Shown here: piece after piece, positions 16,056-24,975 of the stretch
Position numbering within the stretch: the stretch's first letter is position 1
Layout: the number at the start of each line of letters is the position of its first letter
Origin: HLUCCA09 sp038745585
GTDB taxonomy: Bacteria > Pseudomonadota > Alphaproteobacteria > Rhodobacterales > Rhodobacteraceae
Direction: 5' to 3'
Assembly: GCA_038745585.1 (NCBI GenBank)
Contig: JBCDLH010000001.1
Location: 372,001 to 436,000, forward strand
Length of the DNA stretch: 64,000 nt
Translations under genes and position numbers: made by a program
Notes under the pieces: generated by a model
Seen by the model: the letters and a program-made list of their open reading frames with translations, nothing else
What the model was told of the DNA's origin: nothing
Database searches by the model: none

Positions 16056-19000
16056 CGCGGCCTGTCGAGCGCGACGCGGCCAGCGAGCGGCAGGTCGAGG
16101 CGGCAGATCCCGGCGCCTCGACATGGGTCTCGGCCAATGCGGGCTCCGGCAAGACACGGGTCCTGACGGATCGTGTGGCCCGCCTTCTTTTGCGCGGCGC
16201 GGCCCCGCAAAACGTGCTCTGCCTGACCTACACCAAGGCCGCCGCGAGCGAGATGCAGAACCGGCTTTTCGATCGGCTGGGCGCCTGGTCGATGGCCGAG
16301 GATGGCGCGCTGGCGGCGACGCTGGCAGAGCTTGGCGTAGACGCCGCACCGAGCGCGCCCTTGCTGGCAGAGGCGCGCCGGCTCTTTGCCCGCGCGATCG
16401 AGACGCCAGGCGGGCTCAAAATCCAGACGATCCACTCCTTTTGCGCCGCGATCCTTCGCCGCTTTCCATTGGAGGCGGACCTGTCTCCGAGCTTTCGCGA
16501 GATGGACGATCGGATGACAGAGCAGGTCCAACAACAGGTGCTCGACCGGCTCGCGCAGGAGGAGCAGGACAGCGTCGCCGAGATGGCGGCGCTGATCTCT
16601 GACGAAGGTTTCGGCCCGCTTTGCAACGCGCTACAGCGGCACCGGCACGGGTTTCCGCCGCAACCCGATTGGCAGGCGACACTCATGCGTTTCGGGCTGC
16701 CGTCAGACGCCTCGGAAGAGGGCATGCGCGCCCATCCGCTTCGAGATGTGTCGGTCGATCACCTGCGCCGCATGGCGGGCGCAATCGCGAACGATGGCAA
16801 GCGCATGGCCAAGCTTGCGGGGCTTCTGACGCGCGCCGCAGGGGCCTCCACCAACCGCGCGCGCTTTGAGGCGCTGTGCGACGGGCTCTTGGTCGCGGAC
16901 CGGAGCCGCGTGCCCGATCGGCTCCTGACAAAGGGCGCGCGCGCCGCACTTGGTCCCGAGGCGGACGCGCTCGACATACTGGCGAACGGCGTTTGCGATG
17001 CGGCAGAGCAGCTTCGCGCGTTCAAGGCGGCCCGGCACACCCACACCGCGCATCGCTTCGCCGCGCGCTTCCTCCCGGCCTATCGCCACGCCAAGACGGA
17101 GCAGGGACTTCTCGACTTTGACGACCTCATCGAGTGCACCGAGCACCTGCTCTCAAAGCGTGGCATCGCCGATTGGGTTCTCTACCGGCTCGATGGCGGG
17201 ATCGACCACCTGCTTGTCGACGAGGCGCAGGATACGAGCCCCGCGCAGTGGCGCGTGATCGAGCTTTTGACGCGGGAGTTCACCGCCGGAGAGGGGCTGG
17301 CGGCACCAGGAGAGCGGACGCTTTTCGTCGTCGGCGACGTCAAACAATCGATCTACTCGTTTCAGGGGGCCGAGCCCGAGAGCTTCTTTCGCATGAAGGA
17401 CACGTTCGCCGAGCGGCTGGACCGGATCAATGTCGGCCTCGTCCCGCTGGAGCTTGAGTATTCCTTTCGCTCTGCGCCCGAGATCCTGCGGTTGGTCGAT
17501 GCGGTCTTTGCGGCGACGGGCGAGCAAGGGCTCGGCGAGCGCGTCCAACACCGCGCCTTCAAGGCCGAGCTGCCGGGCCGCGTGGAGCTTTGGCCGCTGA
17601 TCGAAAAGCCTGAGAAAGAGGACGAGACCCATTGGTACGACCCGGTGGACCGGATCAGCCCGGAACATCACCACGCCCAACTCGCGCGTGAAGTGGCCGA
17701 AGCCGCCCGGCATATGGTCGCCGAGGGGCAGCTCTTGGATGAGGACAGAACCGCACGCAAGGTGACAGCGGGCGATATCCTGATCCTCGTTCAAAGCCGG
17801 GGCACCCTTTTTCACGAAACGATCCGTGCCTGCAAAGCAGCCGGGCTCGACGTGGCGGGCGCGGATGTCCTCAAGCTCGGCGAAGAGCTTGCCGTGCGGG
17901 ATCTGACCGCGTTTCTCGCCTTTCTCGATCTGCCCGAGGACTCCCTGTCGCTCGCGACAATCCTCCGCTCGCCTCTCTGCGGCTGGTGCGAGGCAGAGCT
18001 TTACAACCTCGCCGCCGGGCGGAAAGAGGCGCATCTCTGGGCGAGCCTGCGCCGACAGGCGGATGCCTTTCCCCAAACTCACGCGATGCTTGCCGATCTG
18101 CGCGACGCGGCGGACTACCTGCGCCCCTACGAGCTTCTCGAACGGATCCTCACCGTGCATGACGGGCGGCGGCGGCTCGTCGCGCGGCTGGGGCCCGAGG
18201 CGGGCGACGGGATCGACGCGCTTCTGGCCCGTGCGCTTGCCCATGAACGGACGGATGTTCCGAGCCTCACAGGATTCCTCGCGTTGCAGGAGACGCAGTC
18301 GGCCAACGTCAAGCGCCAAGCGGAGGCGCGCAGCACGAAGCTCCGGGTGATGACCGTACATGGGGCGAAAGGGCTCGAAGCGCCGATCGTGATCCTTCCC
18401 GACACGGCCGATCAGCGCCGGCAATCGCAGTATGGCGACAAGATCCTGCGGGATGCGGACGGGACGGCCCTCTGGTCGGTGACAAAGGCAGAGGCTCCGC
18501 GGCTCTTGACCGATCTGCGCGAGGGCGAGATCGTCAAGCAGCGCGAGGAGGCGCGCCGGCTGCTCTATGTTGCCATGACCCGGGCCGAGCAATGGCTGGT
18601 TGTCGCCGGATCAGGCAAGGCGTCCGAGGAAAGCTGGTATCGCCGGATCGAAGCAGGCCTTGATCGCGCAGGCGGCGCAGAGGACGGAGCAGGCAAGCGC
18701 GTCTTGCAGAGCCTCGATTGGCCGGGTGCGGCGCGCGCCGGGTTGAACGCCGCCGAGACCAAGACCGCGCCGAACCTCTCTGCCTGGTTGACGCGATCCG
18801 CGCCTGCGCCGCCCCGCCCGGAGCAGAGACTTGCCGCCTCCGATCTGGGTGGCGCCAAAGTGCTTTCCGGCGAGGCGGGGTCGACTGAGGCGGGGCTAAG
18901 TGAGGCGGGGCTGAGTGAGGCGGAGGCCAAAGCGCGCGGCACACGCATTCACCTCTTGCTCGAACACCTCCCCGGGCACCCTACCGCGACCTGGGCCGAC

Positions 19001-19453
19001 CGCGCCGCCATGCTCTGCGCGCCCGATCTTTGCCCGCCAGCCGATCTCGACGAAGCCGCGCGCGTCTTGCAAAACGCGGAACTTGCGCCGCTATTTGCGC
19101 CCTCTGCCCTCAGCGAGGTCGGCGTCACGGCCCGCCTGGCCGAGCTTGGCACACGCAGGCTCAGTGGCCAGATCGACCGGCTTCTGGTTTGTGACGACCG
19201 CGTGCTTGCGGTGGACTTCAAGACAAATACCGTCGTGCCCGAGACGCCATCGGATGTGCCCGAAGGCCTGCTCCGGCAGATGGGCGCCTATGCGGCCGCG
19301 CTCGCCGAGATCTATCCCGATCGTTGCGTGGAAACGGCGCTTCTTTGGACGAAAACCGCCGCGCTCATGCGCCTTCCGGCGGCCCTGACCGCCGCGGCCC
19401 TCTCCCGCACCGGTGCGGATCTACACGGCGAGGTGAAGGGACCTGCCGCTTGA
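16052..19453 (+). CDS. addA: Double-strand break repair helicase-nuclease subunit AddA
   Basis: The 3'-5' UvrD-like helicase and nuclease subunit of AddAB, 1133 residues. Visible are Walker A ANAGSGKTR (29-35), an LTYTKAAASEM motif Ia, the helicase motif II LLVDEAQDTSPAQW, VVGDVKQSIYSF (motif III), MTVHGAKGLEAP (motif V), LYVAMTRAEQWL (motif VI) and the C-terminal nuclease core LAVDFKTNT. Just before the nuclease domain, around residues 940-958, is a short imperfect tandem repeat that probably forms a flexible linker. The start overlaps the addB stop (ATGA). Helicase and nuclease motifs all look intact. Confidence 0.96.
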   Translation: MTRPVERDAASERQVEAADPGASTWVSANAGSGKTRVLTDRVARLLLRGAAPQNVLCLTYTKAAASEMQNRLFDRLGAWSMAEDGALAATLAELGVDAAPSAPLLAEARRLFARAIETPGGLKIQTIHSFCAAILRRFPLEADLSPSFREMDDRMTEQVQQQVLDRLAQEEQDSVAEMAALISDEGFGPLCNALQRHRHGFPPQPDWQATLMRFGLPSDASEEGMRAHPLRDVSVDHLRRMAGAIANDGKRMAKLAGLLTRAAGASTNRARFEALCDGLLVADRSRVPDRLLTKGARAALGPEADALDILANGVCDAAEQLRAFKAARHTHTAHRFAARFLPAYRHAKTEQGLLDFDDLIECTEHLLSKRGIADWVLYRLDGGIDHLLVDEAQDTSPAQWRVIELLTREFTAGEGLAAPGERTLFVVGDVKQSIYSFQGAEPESFFRMKDTFAERLDRINVGLVPLELEYSFRSAPEILRLVDAVFAATGEQGLGERVQHRAFKAELPGRVELWPLIEKPEKEDETHWYDPVDRISPEHHHAQLAREVAEAARHMVAEGQLLDEDRTARKVTAGDILILVQSRGTLFHETIRACKAAGLDVAGADVLKLGEELAVRDLTAFLAFLDLPEDSLSLATILRSPLCGWCEAELYNLAAGRKEAHLWASLRRQADAFPQTHAMLADLRDAADYLRPYELLERILTVHDGRRRLVARLGPEAGDGIDALLARALAHERTDVPSLTGFLALQETQSANVKRQAEARSTKLRVMTVHGAKGLEAPIVILPDTADQRRQSQYGDKILRDADGTALWSVTKAEAPRLLTDLREGEIVKQREEARRLLYVAMTRAEQWLVVAGSGKASEESWYRRIEAGLDRAGGAEDGAGKRVLQSLDWPGAARAGLNAAETKTAPNLSAWLTRSAPAPPRPEQRLAASDLGGAKVLSGEAGSTEAGLSEAGLSEAEAKARGTRIHLLLEHLPGHPTATWADRAAMLCAPDLCPPADLDEAARVLQNAELAPLFAPSALSEVGVTARLAELGTRRLSGQIDRLLVCDDRVLAVDFKTNTVVPETPSDVPEGLLRQMGAYAAALAEIYPDRCVETALLWTKTAALMRLPAALTAAALSRTGADLHGEVKGPAA
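18871..18926 (+). repeat. Short tandem repeat inside addA
   Basis: Three to four imperfect copies of a 15-base unit close to GAGGCGGGGCTGAGT lie in a row, in frame, encoding repeats of E-A-G-L-S before the AddA nuclease domain. The unit length is a multiple of three, so copy-number changes would keep the frame. Confidence 0.75.
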
Positions 19454-19518
19454 CGGGCCTCGGCCCCGTTCATAGGTTGCCCGCCCAACACCGCCCTCCA
19501 AGCCCGCAGGAGCCCCCG

Positions 19519-19839
19519 ATGCCGACACATGCCGTGACTGACGACAGCTTCGACGCCGAAGTGAAAAAATCCGACCTGCCGGTCGTGGTGGACTTTTGGG
19601 CGGAATGGTGTGGCCCGTGCAAGCAGATCGGCCCAGCGCTTGAGGAAATTTCCGAAGAGATGGCGGGGAAGGTGAAGGTCGTAAAGGTCAATGTCGACGA
19701 GAACATGGCCGTGGCCTCCTCCCTCAACGTGCGTGGGATCCCGGCGCTGTTTCTCTTCAAGGACGGCGAGGTCGTCTCCAACAAGACCGGCGCCGCGCCA
19801 AAGGCCGCTCTGCAAAGCTGGATCGAAGGCGCGATCTAA
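19519..19839 (+). CDS. trxA: Thioredoxin
   Basis: A 106-residue classic thioredoxin that keeps cytosolic proteins reduced using electrons from thioredoxin reductase. The active site WCGPC places the redox cysteines at 31 and 34; the buried Asp in VVDFWAEW and the cis-Pro loop RGIPALFLF are also present. ATG 19519 is the only start that gives the normal N-terminus; the ribosome site is AGGAG about nine bases upstream. It is the last gene of the run that begins with the DivL-like gene and is followed at once by a strong terminator. Confidence 0.96.
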   Translation: MPTHAVTDDSFDAEVKKSDLPVVVDFWAEWCGPCKQIGPALEEISEEMAGKVKVVKVNVDENMAVASSLNVRGIPALFLFKDGEVVSNKTGAAPKAALQSWIEGAI

Positions 19840-19865
19840 CCGTTTGCAGCCTACGGGATCAAGCG

Positions 19866-19888
19866 GGGGCGCTTCGGCGCCCCTTTTT
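19866..19888 (+). terminator. Strong intrinsic terminator after trxA
   Basis: A 7-bp stem GGGGCGC / GCGCCCC closed by a UUCG tetraloop (19866-19883) is followed by five T residues (19884-19888). It lies 26 bases after the trxA stop and ends the divL-to-trxA run. Confidence 0.9.
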
Positions 19889-20013
19889 CGTGTCCCCACA
19901 CGACGTCGGCGGAGGGGCGGGCGCGGCAAAGAAAAAGTCTCGGTATCTTAAGCAAGAAGGACGGGTCAGGCGTGCGCGCGTCGTAGCCGCGTAGCACGCA
20001 ATGGCACGCGTGG

Positions 20014-20042
20014 TTGTGCCTTCACGGGGCGCGGTCCATATA
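20014..20042 (+). promoter_or_regulatory. Possible heat-shock type promoter for hslV
   Basis: TTGTGC (20014-20019) and CCATATA (20036-20042), 16 bases apart, resemble RpoH-type elements (TTG-rich -35, CCATAT-like -10) and end 18 bases before the hslV start. hslUV is a heat-shock operon in many proteobacteria, which fits, but the match is by eye only. Confidence 0.3.
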
Positions 20043-20060
20043 GCGGGGACGGAGGATTGC

Positions 20061-20618
20061 ATGGCAGAGGTGGAGTTTCCCGGCTGGCACGGGACGACGA
20101 TCATCGGGGTGCGGCGCGGCGGCGAGGTCGTCGTCGCGGGCGACGGGCAGGTCAGCCTCGGCCAGACCGTGATCAAGGGGACGGCGCGCAAGGTGCGGCG
20201 GCTGTCGCCCGGCGGACACGACGTGGTTGCGGGCTTTGCAGGTTCGACTGCGGATGCCTTTACGCTTCTTGAGCGGCTCGAGGCCAAGCTCGAAGCCACG
20301 CCGGGGCAGTTGCAACGCGCCTGTGTCGAGCTTGCCAAGGACTGGCGCACCGACAAGTACCTGCAAAAGCTCGAGGCGATGCTGATCGTGACCGACGGAT
20401 CGGAGCTGCTCGTCGTCACCGGCGCGGGCGATGTCTTGGAGCCCGAACACGACGTGGCCGCCATTGGATCGGGCGGAAACTTTGCGCTTGCCGCCGCGCG
20501 CGGGCTGATGGCGACAGAGCTAGCGGCCGAGGACGTGGCCCGGCAGGCGATGGCGATCGCGGCGGACATCTGCGTCTACACCAACGGCCAGCTCACCGTT
20601 GAGCGGATCGCGGCATGA
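20061..20618 (+). CDS. hslV: ATP-dependent protease peptidase subunit HslV (ClpQ)
   Basis: The proteolytic subunit of the HslUV (ClpYQ) two-ring protease. The protein has 185 residues, with a short propeptide ending at HG and the catalytic N-terminal threonine of the mature enzyme in the TTIIGVRR stretch. GDGQVSLG and the Lys in IKGTARKVRRL complete the active-site region. ATG 20061 follows GGAGG and gives the normal length; a longer frame upstream is not supported. Its stop overlaps the next start (ATGA). HslU lies one gene downstream. Confidence 0.96.
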   Translation: MAEVEFPGWHGTTIIGVRRGGEVVVAGDGQVSLGQTVIKGTARKVRRLSPGGHDVVAGFAGSTADAFTLLERLEAKLEATPGQLQRACVELAKDWRTDKYLQKLEAMLIVTDGSELLVVTGAGDVLEPEHDVAAIGSGGNFALAAARGLMATELAAEDVARQAMAIAADICVYTNGQLTVERIAA

Positions 20619-21694
20619 GCCTCAGCCGCGACGATCTCCGCGCCGCGGTCGCCGCCGGGATGCTGACGGAAGCACAAGCCGCCTCCGTCCTCGTGCTCTC
20701 AGAGGAACGGCAGGGCGTGCGCGAACGAACAGGCGGCCTCGACGAGCCCTTCGAACTCTTCAAGGGCTTCAACGAGATCTTTATCGTCGTGGGCCTCGTC
20801 ATCCTTTACGCAGGATGGATGGGCATCACCGGCGCCTCGGCGCTGACCTCGCTCGGGCCGACCACGGCCAGCTTTGCCCTCTATGCTGGGATCACCATGG
20901 CGACGGCGGCAGGGCTCGCCGCGTATTTTACGCTCAAGCGCCGCATGATCGCGCCGTCGATCGCGTTAACCATCATGTTCAGCCTTGCGGCGTTGCAGCT
21001 CGGCGCGAGCCTCGGTTGGCAATTTGGGCTCAACTTTCAGGAACGCGCGGTCATGACCGGGGGCCTCGCGACGGCGGCGATGATCGCTTGGTATGCGGGG
21101 TTTCGCATCCCCTTTGCGATGGCTTTGGTGGCGCTTGGCGTCTTTGCGACGGCGGGCTCGGCGCTGATCCTGCGCGGCGCCGATATACCCGAGCCGCAGG
21201 ACCTCTTTCTGCTCTCGGCCGACGGCCCGTTTGCGTGGCTGACAATCGTGCTCGGCGTTGCCGGCCTCAGCGTGGCGCTCGCCTTTGACATGTCGGACCC
21301 GCACCGCGTCACGCGGCGCGCGCAAACAGGCTTTTGGCTCCACGTCATCGCGGCACCTGCTATCGTCAACACCGTGGCGCTGACGCTCTTTTTCGATGGC
21401 TCAGCGACCTCGCAGCTCCTGCTCGTGGGCTTTCTGGCCTTGCTGGCCCTGTTTGCCGTCGTGATCGACCGGCGGTCGTTCCTTGTCGCAGGCGTCGGCT
21501 ATGTCGTCGCGCTGTCGCTCGTCGTGCTCGAAGATCAGGCGATGCTTGCGATCCTCCTGCTCGGGCTTGGGCTCGTCCTCCTCGGCGCGTCGTGGGAACG
21601 GCTGCGCGGCGGGCTGATGCGCGCGCTCCCCGCCTTTCCGGGGAAGAACCGCTTGCCGCCCTGGACGCTTTTGACCGAAAGACCTAGCGCATGA
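20615..21694 (+). CDS. Polytopic membrane protein between hslV and hslU
   Basis: A 359-residue protein with a soluble N-terminal part of about 45 residues (helical, starting MSLSRDDLRAAVAAGML) and then eight to ten hydrophobic segments. It ends in a basic, Pro-rich tail. The layout is reminiscent of DUF2157-like membrane proteins, but I cannot assign a family with certainty. It overlaps hslV by four bases at its start and hslU by four bases at its end, so it is translated as part of the hslVU operon. A role in membrane protein quality control is conceivable from context but is pure inference. Confidence 0.75.
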   Translation: MSLSRDDLRAAVAAGMLTEAQAASVLVLSEERQGVRERTGGLDEPFELFKGFNEIFIVVGLVILYAGWMGITGASALTSLGPTTASFALYAGITMATAAGLAAYFTLKRRMIAPSIALTIMFSLAALQLGASLGWQFGLNFQERAVMTGGLATAAMIAWYAGFRIPFAMALVALGVFATAGSALILRGADIPEPQDLFLLSADGPFAWLTIVLGVAGLSVALAFDMSDPHRVTRRAQTGFWLHVIAAPAIVNTVALTLFFDGSATSQLLLVGFLALLALFAVVIDRRSFLVAGVGYVVALSLVVLEDQAMLAILLLGLGLVLLGASWERLRGGLMRALPAFPGKNRLPPWTLLTERPSA

Positions 21695-22998
21695 CAGACC
21701 TGACCCCGCGCGAGATCGTCTCTGAGCTCGACCGCTTTATCATCGGGCAGAAGGACGCGAAACGCGCCGTTGCGGTCGCGCTGCGGTCGCGCTGGCGCCG
21801 GCGGCAATTGGACGAAGACCTACGCGAAGAGGTCTATCCCAAGAACATCCTGATGATCGGGCCTACCGGCGTCGGCAAGACCGAGATCTCGCGCCGGCTG
21901 GCCAAGCTAGCACGCGCGCCGTTCATCAAGGTCGAAGCGACGAAGTTCACCGAAGTCGGCTATGTCGGGCGTGACGTCGAGCAGATCGTGCGCGACCTGG
22001 CCGATGCCTCGATCGCGATGACGCGCGAGCATATGCGGGATGATGTCCGCGCCCGCGCACATGCCAATGCCGAAGACCGGGTGATCGAGGCGCTGGCGGG
22101 GGCGGATGCGCGCGAACAGACGCGTGAGATGTTTCGGCGTAAGCTGAAATCCGGCGAACTCGACGATTATGAGGTCGAGCTTGAAGTTGCCGACGCCGCA
22201 CCGCAAATGCCGATGTTCGAGATCCCCGGACAGCCGGGCGCAGGCATGGGCGGCGTCAATCTTGGCGAGATCTTTGGCAAGGCGTTCGGCGGACAGACGA
22301 CGCGCAAAAAGCTGCGCGTGGCCGATAGCTACGACGTGCTCCTTGCGGAGGAGGCGGACAAACTGCTCGACGACGAGGCAGTCAAGACCCGCGCGTTGGA
22401 GGCCGTCGAGCAAAACGGCATCGTCTTTCTCGACGAGATCGACAAGGTCGCCACCCGCTCGGACGCGCGCGGCGGCGAAGTGAGCCGTGAGGGGGTGCAG
22501 CGCGATCTGCTGCCCTTGATCGAGGGTACGACGGTGTCGACCAAGCATGGCACGGTGAAGACGGACCATATCCTCTTCATCGCCTCGGGCGCGTTTCACA
22601 TCTCCAAACCGTCCGACCTCTTGCCCGAACTGCAGGGCCGGCTTCCGATCCGGGTCGAGCTTCGGGCGCTGACCGAGGCCGATTTCGTCCGCATCCTGAC
22701 TGAGACGGACAACGCGCTCACGCGCCAATACACCGCTCTGATGGGGACAGAGGATGTCACCGTCGAGTTCACCGAGGATGGAATCGCCGCCCTCGCGCGC
22801 ATCGCCGCAGAGGTGAACGCCAATGTCGAAAATATCGGCGCGCGGCGGCTTTATACGGTGATGGAGCGCGTGTTCGAAGAGCTGTCCTTTGCAGCGCCGG
22901 ACCGTTCTGGCGAAACGATTGAGGTGGACGCTGCCATGGTCGAGCAAAACCTTGGCGAACTGGCAAAGTCCGCGGACTTGAGCCGCTACGTCCTCTGA
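21691..22998 (+). CDS. hslU: ATP-dependent protease ATPase subunit HslU (ClpY)
   Basis: The AAA+ unfoldase that feeds substrates to HslV, 435 residues. Visible are the N-terminal PREIVSELDRFIIGQ, Walker A GPTGVGKTE (57-65), the pore loop GYVGRDVE, an I-domain insertion (about 110-235, with a Gly/Met-rich stretch), Walker B IVFLDEIDK and the sensor region in the second half. The C-terminus ends LSRYVL, the tail that docks into HslV and activates it. The start overlaps the stop of the membrane protein gene. Function is certain. Confidence 0.97.
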   Translation: MTDLTPREIVSELDRFIIGQKDAKRAVAVALRSRWRRRQLDEDLREEVYPKNILMIGPTGVGKTEISRRLAKLARAPFIKVEATKFTEVGYVGRDVEQIVRDLADASIAMTREHMRDDVRARAHANAEDRVIEALAGADAREQTREMFRRKLKSGELDDYEVELEVADAAPQMPMFEIPGQPGAGMGGVNLGEIFGKAFGGQTTRKKLRVADSYDVLLAEEADKLLDDEAVKTRALEAVEQNGIVFLDEIDKVATRSDARGGEVSREGVQRDLLPLIEGTTVSTKHGTVKTDHILFIASGAFHISKPSDLLPELQGRLPIRVELRALTEADFVRILTETDNALTRQYTALMGTEDVTVEFTEDGIAALARIAAEVNANVENIGARRLYTVMERVFEELSFAAPDRSGETIEVDAAMVEQNLGELAKSADLSRYVL

Positions 22999-23069
22999 GC
23001 GGGCGAACGCGCGCGCCGGATCGCACCGACCCCGTTCAAAGGCCGAGCTGCTTGGTGTAGGGCTCGGGC

Positions 23070-24296
23070 ATGTCGGACTATCTGCGCTTTCTGAAGGAGA
23101 ACGCCGCCTTCCTGAGCGCCGGCGCCCTGCTGACACTCACCTCATCGTTCGGGCAGACCTTCTTCATCTCGATCTTCTCCGGCGAGATCCGCTCGGCTTT
23201 TGGCCTGTCCCACGGCGCCTGGGGCACGATCTACGCTGCGGGCACGTTTCTCTCGGCCATTGCGATGATCTGGGCAGGTCAGTTGACGGACGTGTTCCGG
23301 GTGCGAACGCTGTCTTTCATGGTCCTACCGTTGCTGGCGGCCGCTTGCCTTGCGATGGCGCTCTCTCCGGCCTGGTGGCTTCTCGTGCCCATCGTCTTTG
23401 CGTTGCGCCTGGCGGGACAAGGCATGTTGGCCCACATCGCAGCGGTTGCGATGGCACGCTGGTTTGTCGCGACGCGGGGGCGGGCTCTCTCGGTGGCGTC
23501 GATTGGCTTTGCGCTCGGCGAGGCCATCCTCCCACTGACATTTGTGGCGCTCCTCGCCGTCACGGGCTGGCGCTGGCTTTGGGTTCTCGCCGCGCTGCTC
23601 GTCCTGGTGTCGCTTGTATTCCTGGGTCGATTGCTCGCCTTGGAGAGGACGCCACGCGACGTCGCCACAGAGAGCCGGTCGCTCGGTATGGAGAGCCGAA
23701 GCTGGACGCGAGCCGACGCTCTGCAGCACTGGCTCTTTTGGGCGATGGTGCCCTACCTGCTTGGTCCAGCTGCGTTTTCAACGGCCTTCTTTTTTCACCA
23801 AGTACACTTTGCCGACACAAAAGCCGTTCCGCATCTCACGCTCGTGAGCCTCTTTCCGATCTACACCTTGAGCGTTGTGGCAGTGACCCTGCTTTCTGGT
23901 TTCCTGATTGACCGGGTGGGCACGGCACGGCTGATGCCGGTCGCGCAGCTCCCCATGGTCGTGGCCTTTCTCGTGCTGTCTGCAGCCTCTGGCCCAATCG
24001 GCGTTGCCACGGGCATGGTGCTGATGGCGCTCAGCGTCGGCGCCAATCATACGTTGCCTTCCGCCTTTTGGGCGGAGTTTTACGGCACAGAATACATCGG
24101 GGCCATCAAAGCGATCGCCGCGGCCGTCATGGTCCTCGGTACGGCGATTGGTCCGATCGTGACAGGCGTGTTGATCGACGCCGGCGCCGCCTTGGACACC
24201 CAGATGATCGGGATCGCCTTGTGGTTTCTCTTTGCCTCGGCGGTGACAGTGCTGGCGATCAGCCGGGCCGCGCACCGCCTCCCGGCCCGCGCGTAA
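23070..24296 (+). CDS. Major facilitator superfamily transporter
   Basis: A 408-residue MFS protein with about twelve transmembrane segments and a basic central loop around residues 195-215. Gly-rich helices one and two and the GQLTDVFRVR loop between helices two and three correspond to the MFS signature motif A. It resembles the sugar/organic acid and monocarboxylate-type transporters, but the substrate cannot be read from the sequence. ATG 23070 follows GGGCTCGGGC, a weak ribosome site. The last 38 bases overlap the 3' end of the convergent smr gene. Confidence 0.8.
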   Translation: MSDYLRFLKENAAFLSAGALLTLTSSFGQTFFISIFSGEIRSAFGLSHGAWGTIYAAGTFLSAIAMIWAGQLTDVFRVRTLSFMVLPLLAAACLAMALSPAWWLLVPIVFALRLAGQGMLAHIAAVAMARWFVATRGRALSVASIGFALGEAILPLTFVALLAVTGWRWLWVLAALLVLVSLVFLGRLLALERTPRDVATESRSLGMESRSWTRADALQHWLFWAMVPYLLGPAAFSTAFFFHQVHFADTKAVPHLTLVSLFPIYTLSVVAVTLLSGFLIDRVGTARLMPVAQLPMVVAFLVLSAASGPIGVATGMVLMALSVGANHTLPSAFWAEFYGTEYIGAIKAIAAAVMVLGTAIGPIVTGVLIDAGAALDTQMIGIALWFLFASAVTVLAISRAAHRLPARA

Positions 24297-24885
24297 GGTA
24301 AACGTAGTAGGCGCCCGATCCACCGTGGCGCAAATGTGCATCCGTGACCTGAAGCACCAAGGGCCTGAGCGGCGGCGCGTGCAGCCATTGCGGTACCTGA
24401 TGCCGCAAAACGCCGCGCGGTGTTGGAATCGGTCCGCCTTCGTCCTTACCAGACTTGCCCTTGCCTGTGACGACGATCACCAGGCGACAGCCATCGGCAT
24501 GGGCGGATCGAATAAATCCGTTTAACGCAGGATGTGCCTGCGCCAGCGTCATGCCGTGCAGATCGAGCTTCCGTTCAGGCCGAAGCTTGCCCCGCTTCAT
24601 CCGAGTAAAGACGTTCTTGTCCATCCTGAGCGGCGCGGCGGCAAGGCTCCGCTCGATGGGCAGGGACAGATCGTGGGCATTTGCCGTCCCGTTCGCCCGT
24701 GCACCAATGCGGAAGGCTGGCGGTGTTTGGCTTTTCGGGGCGCGCGGATCAGCCTCCGGACCGGACAGAGACGGCGGGATCGTCGGCCGTTCGATGTTCG
24801 GGCTGAGAGGCGTGGTGCTCTGCGCAACTTTGCGCCAAAGCTCAAGATCGTCCTCGCTCAGGCCGCCGCGCCGCCGCCTTGCCAT
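24259..24885 (-). CDS. Smr/MutS2-domain protein
   Basis: A 208-residue protein with a basic, disordered first half (MARRRRGGLS and a Pro/Thr-rich stretch) and a C-terminal Smr domain. The Smr marks are LDLHGMTLAQA (the LDxH motif) and VVTGKGKSG (the TGxG motif). Smr domains are small nucleases that cleave nucleic acid, in some cases mRNA on stalled ribosomes. The start at ATG 24885 was chosen over an upstream start because MARRRRGG is the usual opening. In relatives an mltA gene often lies between this gene and the Tim44-like gene; here there are only 90 non-coding bases. Confidence 0.85.
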   Translation of the reverse strand: MARRRRGGLSEDDLELWRKVAQSTTPLSPNIERPTIPPSLSGPEADPRAPKSQTPPAFRIGARANGTANAHDLSLPIERSLAAAPLRMDKNVFTRMKRGKLRPERKLDLHGMTLAQAHPALNGFIRSAHADGCRLVIVVTGKGKSGKDEGGPIPTPRGVLRHQVPQWLHAPPLRPLVLQVTDAHLRHGGSGAYYVYLTRGPGGGARPG

Positions 24886-24975
24886 GCTTAACGAGGCACC
24901 GTAGCGACCAGGGTTCCGCGGCAAGACATCTCGCTAAACCGCAACGAGAGCACCGACGCGGTCCGAACCTGGCCC

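Noticed and set aside
17153..18592. A 479-codon minus-strand open frame inside addA.
   Set aside because: Antisense shadow of the helicase core; composition is Arg/Pro/His-rich with no domain, and no ribosome site was seen.
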